From Peribacillus glennii (GTDB taxonomy: Bacteria; Bacillota; Bacilli; Bacillales; DSM-1321): DNA of 64,000 nt. Below, piece after piece: positions 16,415-25,540 of the stretch. How positions within the stretch are numbered: position 1 is the first letter of the stretch; each line of letters starts with the position of its first letter. The stretch lies in assembly GCF_003429105.1 (NCBI RefSeq), contig NZ_QVTD01000022.1, forward strand, positions 47,818-111,817, read 5' to 3'. The notes under the pieces were generated by a model. The model saw only the letters and a list, made by a program, of their open reading frames with translations. It did not search any database and was not told the origin of the DNA. The translations under genes and the position numbers were made by a program.

Positions 16415-17584
16415 TTATGTGCGGTCATCCGGTATGTCTTTAATGAAGAAAGACATAATCAGGAGAACGGCCAGAAATATGATTGGAAGGTTAAATCCAA
16501 TGGATGGTCCGAATTTTTCCGATACGGCACCAACAATCCATCCGGCAAAAGCACCGCCTATTCCTGAGGCAACGTATACAAGACCGAGTGCAGAGCCGCT
16601 TGTAGTTGAAAGCTTAGTTCCAATGGCAGTAGCTGTTGGAAACAGGACGGAAAAGAACAAACCGGCGGCTGCAAATAAATACACCCATTCATTTGCAAAA
16701 TATTTGCTGACCGTCACGGTAACCAAGGCTAACAGCGAAAAGAGCAGAAGTGTCTTTTTTTCGCCAATCCTTTGGGCAATCCAACCTCCGCCCAAACGTC
16801 CCAGCGTAAAAAGAAGTGAAAAAGCCGAAAGGATCGTGGCGACCATTGTTGCCTTTTCGGCTGCACTCGCGCCTCCCAATTCCAAAGTTTTTAAATAGGT
16901 TGGGAAGAAGTTCAGGAAGGATACTTCTGATGCTACATAGAACACCAAAAACAGCATAATGAAGACAAACTGGGAATTTCCGATCATCTCCTTAAAGGCG
17001 GATAAACTTGCCCGTTCTGCTTTTCCAGCAGGAACCTCAGTAAATAAAATAAGCACGATGAACCCGATTAACAACAACGCGACCCCGATATAAAAAGCCC
17101 TCCATGAAATGCCGGAAGAAAACATCCACTTTAAAATGAGAGGCGTGGTAAACATGCCCACGCCATAAACGCCCATTGTTAAATTAAACATCATTCCCTG
17201 CTTCTTTGGAAAGACAGTAGGAACAATGGCGTTGGATGCAACAGTCATAGAACCAAGACCAAAACCGACAATCAAATAGAATCCGAGAAAAAACAGGACC
17301 GTTTGTGCAGAACCGGTTCCAAAAAGCCCTGCAGCCATGACGATCGAGCCCGCAATCGTCATGATTTTTAATCCCTTTTTATCAACAAGGTAACCAGCCA
17401 CAACGCCAGCTATTGTGAAGCCCCATTGGAATATAAAAACTACAAGCCCGAATTCATTTAAATCAAGCCCTATATCCTTCTTCACCTCGTCCAATATAAG
17501 TCCTTTTGTACTAGACAGCCCCCCGAGTAAATACATTGTAAAGGCCGTGATCATTAAGGCTGATACAACTCTTTTGCTTTTCAT
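16415..17584 (-). CDS. Major facilitator superfamily transporter
   Basis: The 389-aa protein has twelve predicted membrane helices and the MFS loop 2-3 motif GYLVDKKGLK, so it is a secondary transporter in the cytoplasmic membrane. The substrate is not predictable from the sequence; convergent placement opposite rpiA gives only a weak hint of a sugar or organic acid. It is the only gene in its unit. The start at 17584 has AAGTGA upstream (GGGAAGTGACATAG), an acceptable ribosome site. Confidence 0.85.
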   Translation of the reverse strand: MKSKRVVSALMITAFTMYLLGGLSSTKGLILDEVKKDIGLDLNEFGLVVFIFQWGFTIAGVVAGYLVDKKGLKIMTIAGSIVMAAGLFGTGSAQTVLFFLGFYLIVGFGLGSMTVASNAIVPTVFPKKQGMMFNLTMGVYGVGMFTTPLILKWMFSSGISWRAFYIGVALLLIGFIVLILFTEVPAGKAERASLSAFKEMIGNSQFVFIMLFLVFYVASEVSFLNFFPTYLKTLELGGASAAEKATMVATILSAFSLLFTLGRLGGGWIAQRIGEKKTLLLFSLLALVTVTVSKYFANEWVYLFAAAGLFFSVLFPTATAIGTKLSTTSGSALGLVYVASGIGGAFAGWIVGAVSEKFGPSIGFNLPIIFLAVLLIMSFFIKDIPDDRT

Positions 17585-17878
17585 CTATGTCACTTCCCAA
17601 TTAGTTTTAATTTTTGCTAAGTTACTTGAATACTATATTCCCCAAATTTTTTCGTTTGAATCACTTAGCCTATTTTTACCCAGTAATTACTAGTTTCAAT
17701 GCATTGGGAATAAACGTGAAATTGTAATAAATTTTATTGATATAAAAAAACTACATAAACTTTGGGACAGGCAATCTGAGGAATGATATTTTTACTCTGC
17801 CTGATTATAAGGAGAGGTAATATTTTTATAGATTCACAGAAGAAAAAACACATTGAGAGGCACTACTTTAACGCGTTA

Positions 17879-17907
17879 AAGTACCGGGGGTCAGTCCCCC
17901 GGTACGG
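17879..17907. repeat. REP-like unit 6 with a 10-bp perfect stem
   Basis: GTACCGGGGG, loop TCAGT, CCCCCGGTAC: the most symmetric copy of the repeat. It lies in the 427-bp gap 17585-18011, which otherwise shows no gene. Confidence 0.88.
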
Positions 17908-18011
17908 TAGTCCGTTAAAGCAGTGGCAAAGCTGCATTGCGCTGATGTAAGAAGGAGCTTCTCATCTAAAGAGAAGCACTTTTAGGTAAATAGGGTTGCA
18001 GCTTACATGTT

Positions 18012-18449
18012 TCACTTCTTTTCCCGTGGCTCCTGTTCCTCGGCAAATTCAGTTCCGTATGCAAGGTTCCGGTTGAAATCGGATTGCTGCCGGCCGGTTG
18101 GAGCAGCGGCGGCTTCGCTCTGCAAGGAACGATGGACAAACACTTCTCCACCGGTGATAATAACCGCGGAAATAATGCTTCCCCATGCGATTTGTTCATA
18201 GCTATGAAGCAGGACATTGCCAAAAATCCAGACAATTGTGTATGTCAGGAAAAAATCCGCTATAAGTGCGTTTCGATTTCCAAGACGGGGCAGTATGATC
18301 CTGTCTGCTACTACATAAGTTACAATGGCGGCAACCACGCTAAACGATAGAATATCTGCAAAATCGGCATCAAAAAATAAATCAAGGCCAATTGCGAAAG
18401 CAACCACACATGAGATGAATTTCACAAGCAAAGCAGTCATATTCTTCAT
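18012..18449 (-). CDS. DUF2512 membrane protein (YndM-like)
   Basis: The 145-aa protein has four membrane helices (about 5-25, 30-50, 60-80 and 87-107) and a polar C-terminal tail rich in Gln/Glu. The pattern GLDLFFDADFADILSFS and RIILPRLGNRNALIADF is typical of the DUF2512/YndM family of bacilli, whose function is unknown. GGAGGG lies upstream of the ATG. It is a single gene. Confidence 0.85.
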   Translation of the reverse strand: MKNMTALLVKFISCVVAFAIGLDLFFDADFADILSFSVVAAIVTYVVADRIILPRLGNRNALIADFFLTYTIVWIFGNVLLHSYEQIAWGSIISAVIITGGEVFVHRSLQSEAAAAPTGRQQSDFNRNLAYGTEFAEEQEPREKK

Positions 18450-18759
18450 GTTGTACCCTCCTTTTCCCTCTTAGTTTGATGCAAAAAAAGGAAATTCATA
18501 CATAGCGTGCAAAAGGTATTTACATTTAAAAAACTAAGGAAGTCCTTATGGAACGTGACAGTACATTAGAGGTTGGTCAAAATAATAAACGCGCGGTTGC
18601 GGACGAGGCGGATATCTATATATCAATAAAATAGCTTCTTAAGCACGCTGGACAATTGTCAGACAGTCTTCCATTTATGAATACATACGGGCGAGTTTGT
18701 TGATAGTAATGGGTTCAATTTTAAGACAGGCTACTGCTCAGTCAAAACTCATATAAATA
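18450..18759. other. Intergenic stretch without recognisable gene
   Basis: I see no ORF with ribosome site, RNA motif or repeat here apart from promoter-like A/T-rich sequence upstream of the DUF2512 gene. Confidence 0.6.
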
Positions 18760-18797
18760 AAGAAAGGAATGCCCGCCATACAGGGCATTCCTTCTTT
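18760..18797 (-). terminator. Terminator of the MHS-family transporter gene
   Basis: AAAGAAGGAATGCCC pairs with GGGCATTCCTTTCTTT around TGTATGGC; nearly symmetric and could act in both directions. Confidence 0.8.
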
Positions 18798-18832
18798 AGT
18801 AATGATACTTCATGAATGGCTTTGCTGCTTCT

Positions 18833-20134
18833 TTAACGTTGCTCAGCTTCGATTTTTGACACCTTAGAAGACTCAGCCATGCGCCAGTATACGAAGAAGC
18901 TCACGGCAATACAGCCAGCCACATAGAAGTAGAAGAGCGACTCATGTCCAATGTTCTTCAGCCATAACGCGATGAATTCCGCAGTTCCACCGAATATCGC
19001 AACAGTGAGTGCGTATGGTAATCCTACCCCAAGCGCACGGATTTCGGTCGGGAAGAGCTCCGCTTTTACAATCGCATTGATGGAAGTGTATCCGGTTACA
19101 ATGATAAGTCCTGCCATCATCAGCAAGAAAGCCACGAATGCGCTATCTGTCCGTTCCAGCATCATGAACAATGGCACTGTCAGCAGCGTTCCTAGAACAC
19201 CGAATGTCATTAGAAGCGGGCGGCGTCCAATCCGGTCGGACAGCGCACCGGCTAGCGGTTGAAGGACAACGAATATCAAAAGAGCAATAAAGTTGATCCA
19301 GCTGACAATCTCTTTTTCAAGGCCAACAGTGTTTACCATGAACTTCTGCAAATACGTCGTGTAGGTATAGAAGGCAACAGTTCCGCCGAGCGTCAGCCCG
19401 ACCACTGTCAACACTGCCTTTGGATGTTTCATAAGAGTGCGCACGGTTCCGGCACTTTCCCGATTTTTAGAACCCATTTTTTCGAACTGCTCAGATTCGT
19501 CCATCGTACGGCGAAGCCATAAAACAGCCAAAGCTCCTAATGCCCCGATGACAAACGGAATACGCCATCCCCAGGAATGCATGTCGGATTCACTGAGTAT
19601 TTGCTGGAGGATGATCTGGACACCCAGGGCCACCATTTGCCCAGCAACGAGTGTGACATACTGGAAGCTCGAATAAAAACCGCGGCGTCCGCTGCTGGCC
19701 ATCTCGGACAGGTATGTTGCCGAAGTTCCATACTCTCCGCCTAGCGACAACCCTTGCAGCAGGCGTGCAAGAATGAGAATAATCGGAGCCATGATACCGA
19801 TGCTGTCATAACCTGGTGTGCAGGCAATGATCAGAGAACCACCAGCCATGATGGTGATGGAAAGCGTCAGTGCGGCACGGCGGCCATGGCGGTCGGCATA
19901 GCGGCCCATCAGCATACTCCCTAACGGACGCATCAGGAAGCCGACGGCGAAGATTGCTGCCGTGTTAAGCAGTTGACTGGTCGGGTCTCCCTGAGGAAAG
20001 AACTCAGCCGAGAAATACACGGCGAAAGCTGAATAAACGTACCAATCGTACCATTCGATCAGATTTCCAACCGAGCCTTTGAAGATGTTGGCTGTGATCC
20101 GCCGTGAATTAGCGCGGTCAGTTGATTGAGACAT
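18833..20134 (-). CDS. MFS metabolite:H+ symporter (MHS family)
   Basis: The 433-aa protein has twelve membrane helices and the features of the metabolite:H+ symporter subfamily: GNLIEWYDWYVYSAFAVYF in helix 1, GRYADRHGRRAALT in loop 2-3 and LQGLSLGGEYG in helix 4. Relatives (KgtP, ProP, ShiA types) import dicarboxylates, betaines or shikimate. The helix-1 pattern is closest to alpha-ketoglutarate permease, but I would not fix the substrate. The ATG at 20134 has GAAGGAGG upstream; an earlier in-frame start at 20194 lacks support. It is monocistronic with its own terminator. Confidence 0.88.
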   Translation of the reverse strand: MSQSTDRANSRRITANIFKGSVGNLIEWYDWYVYSAFAVYFSAEFFPQGDPTSQLLNTAAIFAVGFLMRPLGSMLMGRYADRHGRRAALTLSITIMAGGSLIIACTPGYDSIGIMAPIILILARLLQGLSLGGEYGTSATYLSEMASSGRRGFYSSFQYVTLVAGQMVALGVQIILQQILSESDMHSWGWRIPFVIGALGALAVLWLRRTMDESEQFEKMGSKNRESAGTVRTLMKHPKAVLTVVGLTLGGTVAFYTYTTYLQKFMVNTVGLEKEIVSWINFIALLIFVVLQPLAGALSDRIGRRPLLMTFGVLGTLLTVPLFMMLERTDSAFVAFLLMMAGLIIVTGYTSINAIVKAELFPTEIRALGVGLPYALTVAIFGGTAEFIALWLKNIGHESLFYFYVAGCIAVSFFVYWRMAESSKVSKIEAEQR

Positions 20135-20509
20135 TGTGAAAACCTCCTTCTGTAAATTCCGGTGTCGGATTGTCCTAATTGGATAAGCCAACACTCACAT
20201 GCAGAGATAATAAACAGTCAAAAATTGCATGATGTAAGAGTGCTCCGTTTTTTCTATTTATTATCCCCATATACTAAAATATAGGGAACTTTCAAAATAA
20301 TCAATAACAACATACCTATGTAGAAATTGTTTCTACCAGATTTTTCGTCTGGGTTGTTTTGAAAAATAGTAAATTCTGTGCCTTTTGTGTTGTATTATCC
20401 ATCCACACAATACGAGGAATTCGTAATGAGTCTATGCGATTAGCCGTTTCAGTATAGCTTTGTCACACGTAATATATAGAACCAAATCATAAAGGAAGGA
20501 GGAAGAAAG
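20135..20509. other. Divergent intergenic region
   Basis: It contains the upstream regions of two divergent genes, with A/T-rich promoter-like sequence (for example near 20270-20290) and no recognisable ORF or RNA. Confidence 0.5.
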
Positions 20510-20881
20510 ATGTGTTCTGATTGTTTTAGGCATAGGGATTGCCACCGCTTAAGAACACTAGATGATGATCGATTTAACCGGTTTATCGGAAGACAGGACT
20601 TTATTACATTTCATGAAGACCGCCAAATCAGGCTTGAAGCTGAGCGCCGGAAGAACGGTTTTAATAGGCGAAGACAGGGTTGCAGGAGTTGTAGGTCTGA
20701 CAATTTTCTCACTAATCAATTTATGGAAATCGATGACTTTTTAACGCTGCATGAAAATCGCTTGAGAGGAGTCAGATTTCAGGATGAAATCATCCGGTGC
20801 GGCGGCTGCAGGCATTTTGTTAATCACATTCATAATGGAAACCAATCCGGCCTGTTGAAAAGAAATACTAGAATTTTATAA
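20510..20881 (+). CDS. Cys/His/Arg-rich 123-aa protein with three CxxC motifs
   Basis: I do not recognise this family. It has an excellent ribosome site (AAAGGAGGAAG). Visible features are CSDC near the N-terminus followed by RHRDCHR, CRSC in the middle and CGGCRHF near the C-terminus. There is an imperfect internal duplication of the pattern [RN]-x-[FI]-x3-[QD]-DF-[IL]-T-[FL]-HE-[DN]-R (FITFHEDR and FLTLHENR). The protein is strongly basic and lacks a signal peptide. Three CxxC pairs suggest metal binding or disulfide cross-linking, as in some spore-coat proteins, but that is only a suggestion. Confidence 0.65.
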   Translation: MCSDCFRHRDCHRLRTLDDDRFNRFIGRQDFITFHEDRQIRLEAERRKNGFNRRRQGCRSCRSDNFLTNQFMEIDDFLTLHENRLRGVRFQDEIIRCGGCRHFVNHIHNGNQSGLLKRNTRIL

Positions 20882-21148
20882 GATACCCGGATCTTGGATG
20901 ATAAATAAGAAATTTTCCTTATTTCAAGGATTTCGCTGATCAATCAAGACTTCGCTGGTAATTATAATCGTGGCAGATAAATCAGGAAGTTGGCGTCGAT
21001 TATAACTTCGGCGGCTTTTTTTAATCAAAAAGCATAGCTGATTTATCATTAAGCCCGATAAACATGTTTCATTTGCAATACGCTGGGTAAAAAGAAAATA
21101 GTTATATCTGAAATGTTGATGCAGAAAGTAAGGTAGGGAGATCGTATC

Positions 21149-21316
21149 ATGCCAAAGGATAAAGAAATCGTCAAACAACTTACCAGGATTGCTGACGCGC
21201 AAGAGCGTTTAGCCGCTAGTTCTGAAACAGAAGAACAAGAAAAGAATGGCGAAATCCTTTCCGATGCAGAAAAAATGAAAAGGTTCATTCATTCAAATAA
21301 AGCCAAAACGGTATGA
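21149..21316 (+). CDS. Small 55-aa charged protein
   Basis: The ORF encodes MPKDKEIVKQLTRIADAQER followed by a Glu/Lys-rich helical part ending NKAKTV. GTAGGGAG lies 8 bp before the ATG. The sequence is strongly helical and soluble, with no Cys. I recognise no named family. Ribosome site, spacing and composition support a real small gene. Confidence 0.65.
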   Translation: MPKDKEIVKQLTRIADAQERLAASSETEEQEKNGEILSDAEKMKRFIHSNKAKTV

Positions 21317-22156
21317 AAGCGGAAATATATGGAGAGGGCCAACATGATGGAATGTTGGCTTTTTAGCTTCAAAAGGGTATTATAAGAAAGATCTTGCAGA
21401 AATGGGCATTATTTTGCTAAACCAACTACTGCGTATGTTCACCAAATGGGAATTATCGTTACAATGAATGCTGACTCCGCCGGAACCGTAAGGACAAGCA
21501 CTTCAGGTTAAAATGTGTTAATAAACGATTAGACGGCTGATTCAAGGGAACAGTCTTTTTTATTTGTCTAAGCTCCCTTATTGTAATATCCTGAAATTAA
21601 CTATTGACACACGGAGAAAAGACAATACTAAAGTAAACGCGGATCATTCGTGTTAGAGCACCAAATTCAAAGCTCTACGATTTGGACACTGGATTAATAA
21701 TCAGCATGCACGGTTCTGAACTTATTCATTCTCTCTTGTGAAGCACTGAACTTCGTTTTCATGAATGGCTAAAGGGTGCGTTATTTGAAAGACAAGGCTG
21801 CGATTGGACGGCTTTTTTCTTGGAATCCATGGCATATGCTGCAGGGTAGCTAACGCGGAGGATAATTGAAGAAGGCGTAATCAACTGGCAACCATATCAT
21901 ACGAGGGACATGTTACATGCCTGTTAGATCATGATTTTGCCCTTCATTAAAGTTTATCAACAACATGGAAAAGGTATTGATAGAGATGTATGGTACATTT
22001 CCCAAGAAAGTCCGATCCATGGGTTATTGTTTTTGCTGAACAATGGAGAGCAGCTGTCTAATATTCTCTGGCATTACGTGTGGCTTATAGGGAAATTATA
22101 TTGTTAGCGAAACTTTCCACATCACATTTTACGGTATTTAGAAAGGAGACAGGTGG
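21317..22156. other. 840-bp region with no supportable gene
   Basis: Short open stretches exist, for example a frame ending at about 21510 and another around 21950-22107, but all are broken by stops and lack ribosome sites. They may be eroded genes. Only the last ~20 bp (AGAAAGGAGACAGG) are clearly functional, as the ribosome site of the terC gene. Confidence 0.6.
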
Positions 22157-22930
22157 ATGGAATCAATCTGGCTGGAGTATGCTTGGGCATTGTTAATTCT
22201 TATCGGATTAGAAGGCTTGTTATCGGCTGACAATGCCCTGGTACTGGCAGTTATAGCCAAGCATTTACCCGAAGATCAGAAAAAAAGAGCAATTAATTAC
22301 GGCATTCTTATGGCCTTCGCTTTCCGATTTGGTGCACTTTTTGGAATATCATTTATCGCAAACGTCTGGCAGATACAAGCGATAGGAGCAGCTTATCTTC
22401 TTTACTTAGGATTAAAGCATGTCATTCAGGCCCGGTTTGGCAAAGAAAATGAAAAAATTCATAAGGACGATGAAAAGGAAGCCGCCGGAAAAGGTTTCTG
22501 GCCTACAGTTGGGAAGATTGCTTTAGCAGATCTTGCCTTTGCAATTGATTCTATTCTGGCTGCGGTTGCTCTTGCCCTCGGTCTTCCGGATTCACCGCTC
22601 GATAATTTCGGCGGCATGGATGGCGGACAATTTATTGTAGTGGTTCTTGGAGGGGTTGCTGGCCTTATCTTGATTAAATATGCAGCAACCTGGTTTGTGG
22701 CACTTCTTGAAAAACGTCCAGCATTGGAAACTACAGCATATGCAATAGTTGCCTGGGTTGGTGTCAAACTTGCTGTAATCACTCTTGCCCATGAGGATAT
22801 TGGTGTCTTAGATCCTCACTTTCCCCACAGCACAGGTTGGACTGTGATCTTTTATGCTGTCTTAGTCGCTATTGCCCTGATCGGTTGGTTTGCCCCTGGG
22901 AAAAAATCATTAGTGAAAGATAGATCCTAA
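22157..22930 (+). CDS. TerC-family membrane protein (YceF/YkoY-like)
   Basis: The 257-aa protein has seven to nine membrane helices and the family's acidic intramembrane motifs: EGLLSADNALV in helix 1 and DLAFAIDSILAA mid-protein. Bacillus TerC proteins YceF and YkoY are implicated in Mn(II) export and metalation of secreted enzymes, so a metal-export role is likely. AAAGGAGACAGG precedes the ATG. I looked for a yybP-ykoY manganese riboswitch upstream and did not see one. It is monocistronic. Confidence 0.88.
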   Translation: MESIWLEYAWALLILIGLEGLLSADNALVLAVIAKHLPEDQKKRAINYGILMAFAFRFGALFGISFIANVWQIQAIGAAYLLYLGLKHVIQARFGKENEKIHKDDEKEAAGKGFWPTVGKIALADLAFAIDSILAAVALALGLPDSPLDNFGGMDGGQFIVVVLGGVAGLILIKYAATWFVALLEKRPALETTAYAIVAWVGVKLAVITLAHEDIGVLDPHFPHSTGWTVIFYAVLVAIALIGWFAPGKKSLVKDRS

Positions 22931-23053
22931 AAGGCAACAAAGAAGGAAAAGTAAGATAAGTGCCATAATGGTTTATAGCAACCACGCCTGCCTTTTGCAC
23001 ATAGTATTATCCCGTCACCTTGCGGATACAAATAAGAATCATGTTTATTTTGT

Positions 23054-23091
23054 CAGGTGCGTTGATCCAACCAGGATCGCGCACCTTTCTA
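23054..23091 (+). terminator. Probable terminator after terC
   Basis: AGGTGCG-TT-GATCC pairs with GGATC-G-CGCACCT around AACCA; the T tract is short. The surrounding gap 22931-23408 shows no gene. Confidence 0.5.
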
Positions 23092-23408
23092 TTGGACGGT
23101 AGAACTAACGGCAGCAGGGTTAGTACTTGTATGGCCTGGTAAGCCACCTTATGAACACTAAACAAAATCCAACAAAAAAGAGATCGTTCCCTCAGCTAAC
23201 TTTTTCCCGCAGAAGCCACCTCAGCCTTCTTTATTTTACTGAACGCCCTTCGTGCCACTTCATAAAAATGCGTGGTAAAGACCAGTTGTTTATAAAAAAA
23301 CAGGACATAAACCCCGTTTCAGAGGGCATTCGCCCACACCTATGAACACCTGGATGATTATAAAGTAGAAGGGTAAAAGATTTTTAATATTATGAGGTGT
23401 TTTAAATC

Positions 23409-23609
23409 ATGGTTGAAACTGTTTGGGAATACAAAACTTTGAAGGAATATGACCACTTGGAATTAGCGTGGGTAAGAGGGGAAGGCTACAATATATATAA
23501 TAAAAATGCCATTGCTGCTCCACTGGCCGGATTTGGGGAAGATAAAGCTAAAGCGATTAAAGAGTTTGACAAAATGGTGTTACACTATCTAAAAAAACAA
23601 ATCGGATAG
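23409..23609 (+). CDS. Small 66-aa hypothetical protein
   Basis: The ORF begins MVETVWEYKTLKEYDHLELA and is preceded by GAGGTG at good spacing. It is a soluble protein with aromatic N-terminal half and a Lys-rich helical C-terminal half. No signal peptide, no known motif. Small size and proper translation signals support a gene; family unknown to me. Confidence 0.6.
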   Translation: MVETVWEYKTLKEYDHLELAWVRGEGYNIYNKNAIAAPLAGFGEDKAKAIKEFDKMVLHYLKKQIG

Positions 23610-23767
23610 ATCCGCTTAAAATTATATTGGGTTTACAAAGTGCAGCTACATCGCCGGAACATAATGACCAGTTTTTCGTCATGCTTGTTTATTCAAATCC
23701 CAATTCTGTTTGATGATCATAAAAAATGTAATCAAGGTTACATTAACAAACGGGGAGGTGACAAAGC

Positions 23768-23944
23768 ATGGAACGTGAAAAAAACAAGGTCCAAAAAGTA
23801 AGCGATGGCAATCCCGATGCAGCAGGTCTTGGAAACCCTGAGGTCGCCGCAAAGGTAGAGTTAACTTCAAATGAAAATAAGATCGGAAAAGATGATCCCC
23901 GATACGTACCAGGAGAAAGCTTTGGCGCTACGCCATCTGAATAA
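23768..23944 (+). CDS. Small 58-aa hydrophilic protein
   Basis: The ORF encodes MEREKNKVQKVSDGNPDAAG followed by a hydrophilic, disordered-looking sequence ending GESFGATPSE. GGGGAGGTGA lies 8 bp before the ATG, a very strong site. No hydrophobic segment. Its composition resembles small stress or spore proteins of bacilli, but I cannot name it. A terminator lies about 125 bp downstream. Confidence 0.7.
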   Translation: MEREKNKVQKVSDGNPDAAGLGNPEVAAKVELTSNENKIGKDDPRYVPGESFGATPSE

Positions 23945-24070
23945 TTTATATATCACCTCGAGAAGATATTGGCGTATCGCGAACTATTCATAGGTTGCTT
24001 CTTTCAAATGACTGAATCCATAAATAGTTTCCAGAAAAACGCAAACTCGTCACACCATTAAAACCAGCAG

Positions 24071-24099
24071 GCCGACAGTGAATCTGTTGGCTTTTTTTT
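24071..24099 (+). terminator. Intrinsic terminator
   Basis: GCCGACAG pairs with CTGTTGGC around TGAAT, followed by eight T residues. Confidence 0.85.
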
Positions 24100-24320
24100 A
24101 CATTCCGAATGATTGTACTTGGAAATATTATGTAAAAGGCATGAATGAAATGCATCTGTGCCTTTTTAGATTGCTGCAGGAAAAAATTATCTAAAAAAAT
24201 TACAATGCGGTGACAAGATTCGACATTTTGCTATAAATAGGTCTTTTTACCTGTTACTTTTTAATGGAAAACAATTATAGTAAATGTAATTGTTGGTAGT
24301 TATTCCTTATAAAGGTATAA

Positions 24321-24406
24321 AACGACAGGGCACCACTATGGAAACATAGTTGCGCAAAACTACAGGGGCTAAGGTACAGCGATGCTATGCCAGCCAGTTG
24401 CCGAAC
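24321..24406 (+). ncRNA. c-di-GMP-I (GEMM) riboswitch
   Basis: The sequence has the order expected of the class I c-di-GMP aptamer. ACAGGGCA comes first, then a CTATG-GAAA-CATAG hairpin with its GNRA tetraloop, then CGCAAA. An AGGGGCTAAGG segment and a receptor-side strand (TATGCCAGCCAGTTGCCGA) follow. It lies about 30 bp before the acidic secreted protein gene at 24434, so translation or transcription of that gene should respond to c-di-GMP. No separate terminator is evident between aptamer and start, which suggests translational control. Confidence 0.85.
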
Positions 24407-24433
24407 CTATATTTTTAGAAAAGGGGAATGAAA

Positions 24434-25381
24434 ATGGGAAATTCAAAGAAGTATTTGATCGGCGGCCTTGCTTTAGGCTTGCTGCTATCACAGGGAGTAT
24501 CCACAGCGGATGCGAAACACGATCACAAGAAAAAAAGCGAAAAGAAAAAATCCAAGCTGGTCGACTCTAATAAAAATAGTTTGGACGACAAGTGGGAAAG
24601 AAAATATAAGCTTAAAGGAAAATATATCTCCAAGCAGGATAACGATAAAGATGGCTTAAGCAACTTGATTGAATACAAGCTGGATTTAAACCCAAAATCA
24701 GCAGATACAGATAAGAACGGAACGAAGGATGGCCAAGAGGATTCTGATGTTGACGGTTTAAGCAATATTGCTGAATTGGAATTGGGATTGAATCCCGGCA
24801 ATGCATACAGTAAAAAGCGTGATGTAAAAGACGGTGACCTTGAGGACAAAAATGGCGTTCACCTTTCTGATAAGATCCGTGAGTTAGAGATTTCCATTGA
24901 AACGGACGATCACGAAATCGAAGTTGAGTATGAATTGAAAAAGGGTAAGCCATATGTAAAAGTAAAAGATAAATCACGTACAATCAAGAAAGAAACCATT
25001 TTAAAATTAGTAAATGAACTACAAAGCGGACAAGAAGAAGCTGCTGAGAAGCCGGAAGGGACGCCAGTAGTTGAGGCTCCGCAACAGTCTCCAAATACAC
25101 CAGCAGCGCAAACCGCTGTAAAAGCATCTTCAAATGCATCGGAAGAAGAAACAGTTGATACAGAAGTTTCAAAAGAAGATGAATTAGTCGCTAAAATTGA
25201 ACAACTATTGGCCTTGGAAGGTTCATATAGTATCGAAATAGAGATTGAGTATGTTAGCGGCGAAGAATTCGAATTTGAAAAAGAGATCGAACTCGAAGAT
25301 GACGTGGATGAAGATGACGACGATGAAGACGACGAAGATGAAGATGATGAAGACGAAGATGAAGACGACGATGACAAGTAA
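24434..25381 (+). CDS. Secreted acidic Ca-binding-type protein under a c-di-GMP riboswitch
   Basis: The 315-aa protein has a signal peptide (YLIGGLALGLLLSQGVSTADA) and then thrombospondin-type-3/EF-hand-like repeats (DNDKDGLSNLIEYKLDLNP, DTDKNGTKDGQEDSDVDGLS), which usually bind calcium. Two YusW-like segments follow (about 145-200 and 255-290), separated by a Pro/Ala/Gln-rich linker. It ends in a ~25-residue tail of almost only Asp and Glu. The ATG at 24434 is preceded by AAGGGG at better spacing than the ATG at 24428. The riboswitch suggests a role in surface attachment or biofilm matrix. The acidic tail could bind Ca or basic polymers. Function is inferred. Confidence 0.8.
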   Translation: MGNSKKYLIGGLALGLLLSQGVSTADAKHDHKKKSEKKKSKLVDSNKNSLDDKWERKYKLKGKYISKQDNDKDGLSNLIEYKLDLNPKSADTDKNGTKDGQEDSDVDGLSNIAELELGLNPGNAYSKKRDVKDGDLEDKNGVHLSDKIRELEISIETDDHEIEVEYELKKGKPYVKVKDKSRTIKKETILKLVNELQSGQEEAAEKPEGTPVVEAPQQSPNTPAAQTAVKASSNASEEETVDTEVSKEDELVAKIEQLLALEGSYSIEIEIEYVSGEEFEFEKEIELEDDVDEDDDDEDDEDEDDEDEDEDDDDK

Positions 25382-25394
25382 ATAAGCGCTTGAC

Positions 25395-25420
25395 GGCCAG
25401 CATTTTTTTGCTGGCCTTTT
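25395..25420 (+). terminator. Terminator of the acidic secreted protein gene
   Basis: GGCCAGCA pairs with TGCTGGCC around a T-rich loop, followed by TTTT. Confidence 0.8.
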
Positions 25421-25540
25421 AGCATCCAGTTCTCGCTCATATAGTGGATTTTCCGACTTACTGTATATGGATTTACTGGTTTTTACTGTTTTGGTAGAAT
25501 TTTAATATGGAAAAAAATCGACATGAGGAGACAAACGACG

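Noticed and set aside
22085..22156. Manganese (yybP-ykoY) riboswitch before the TerC gene
   Set aside because: The characteristic conserved segments of that RNA are not visible; only an ordinary ribosome site is seen.
21317..22156. Several short frames that could be decayed genes
   Set aside because: None has start signals or a recognisable motif, and stops interrupt all frames.
24910..25440. Minus-strand ORF with a long poly-Ser run
   Set aside because: It is the shadow of the Asp/Glu-rich tail of the secreted protein on the + strand (GAY/GAR codons read backwards as Ser codons).
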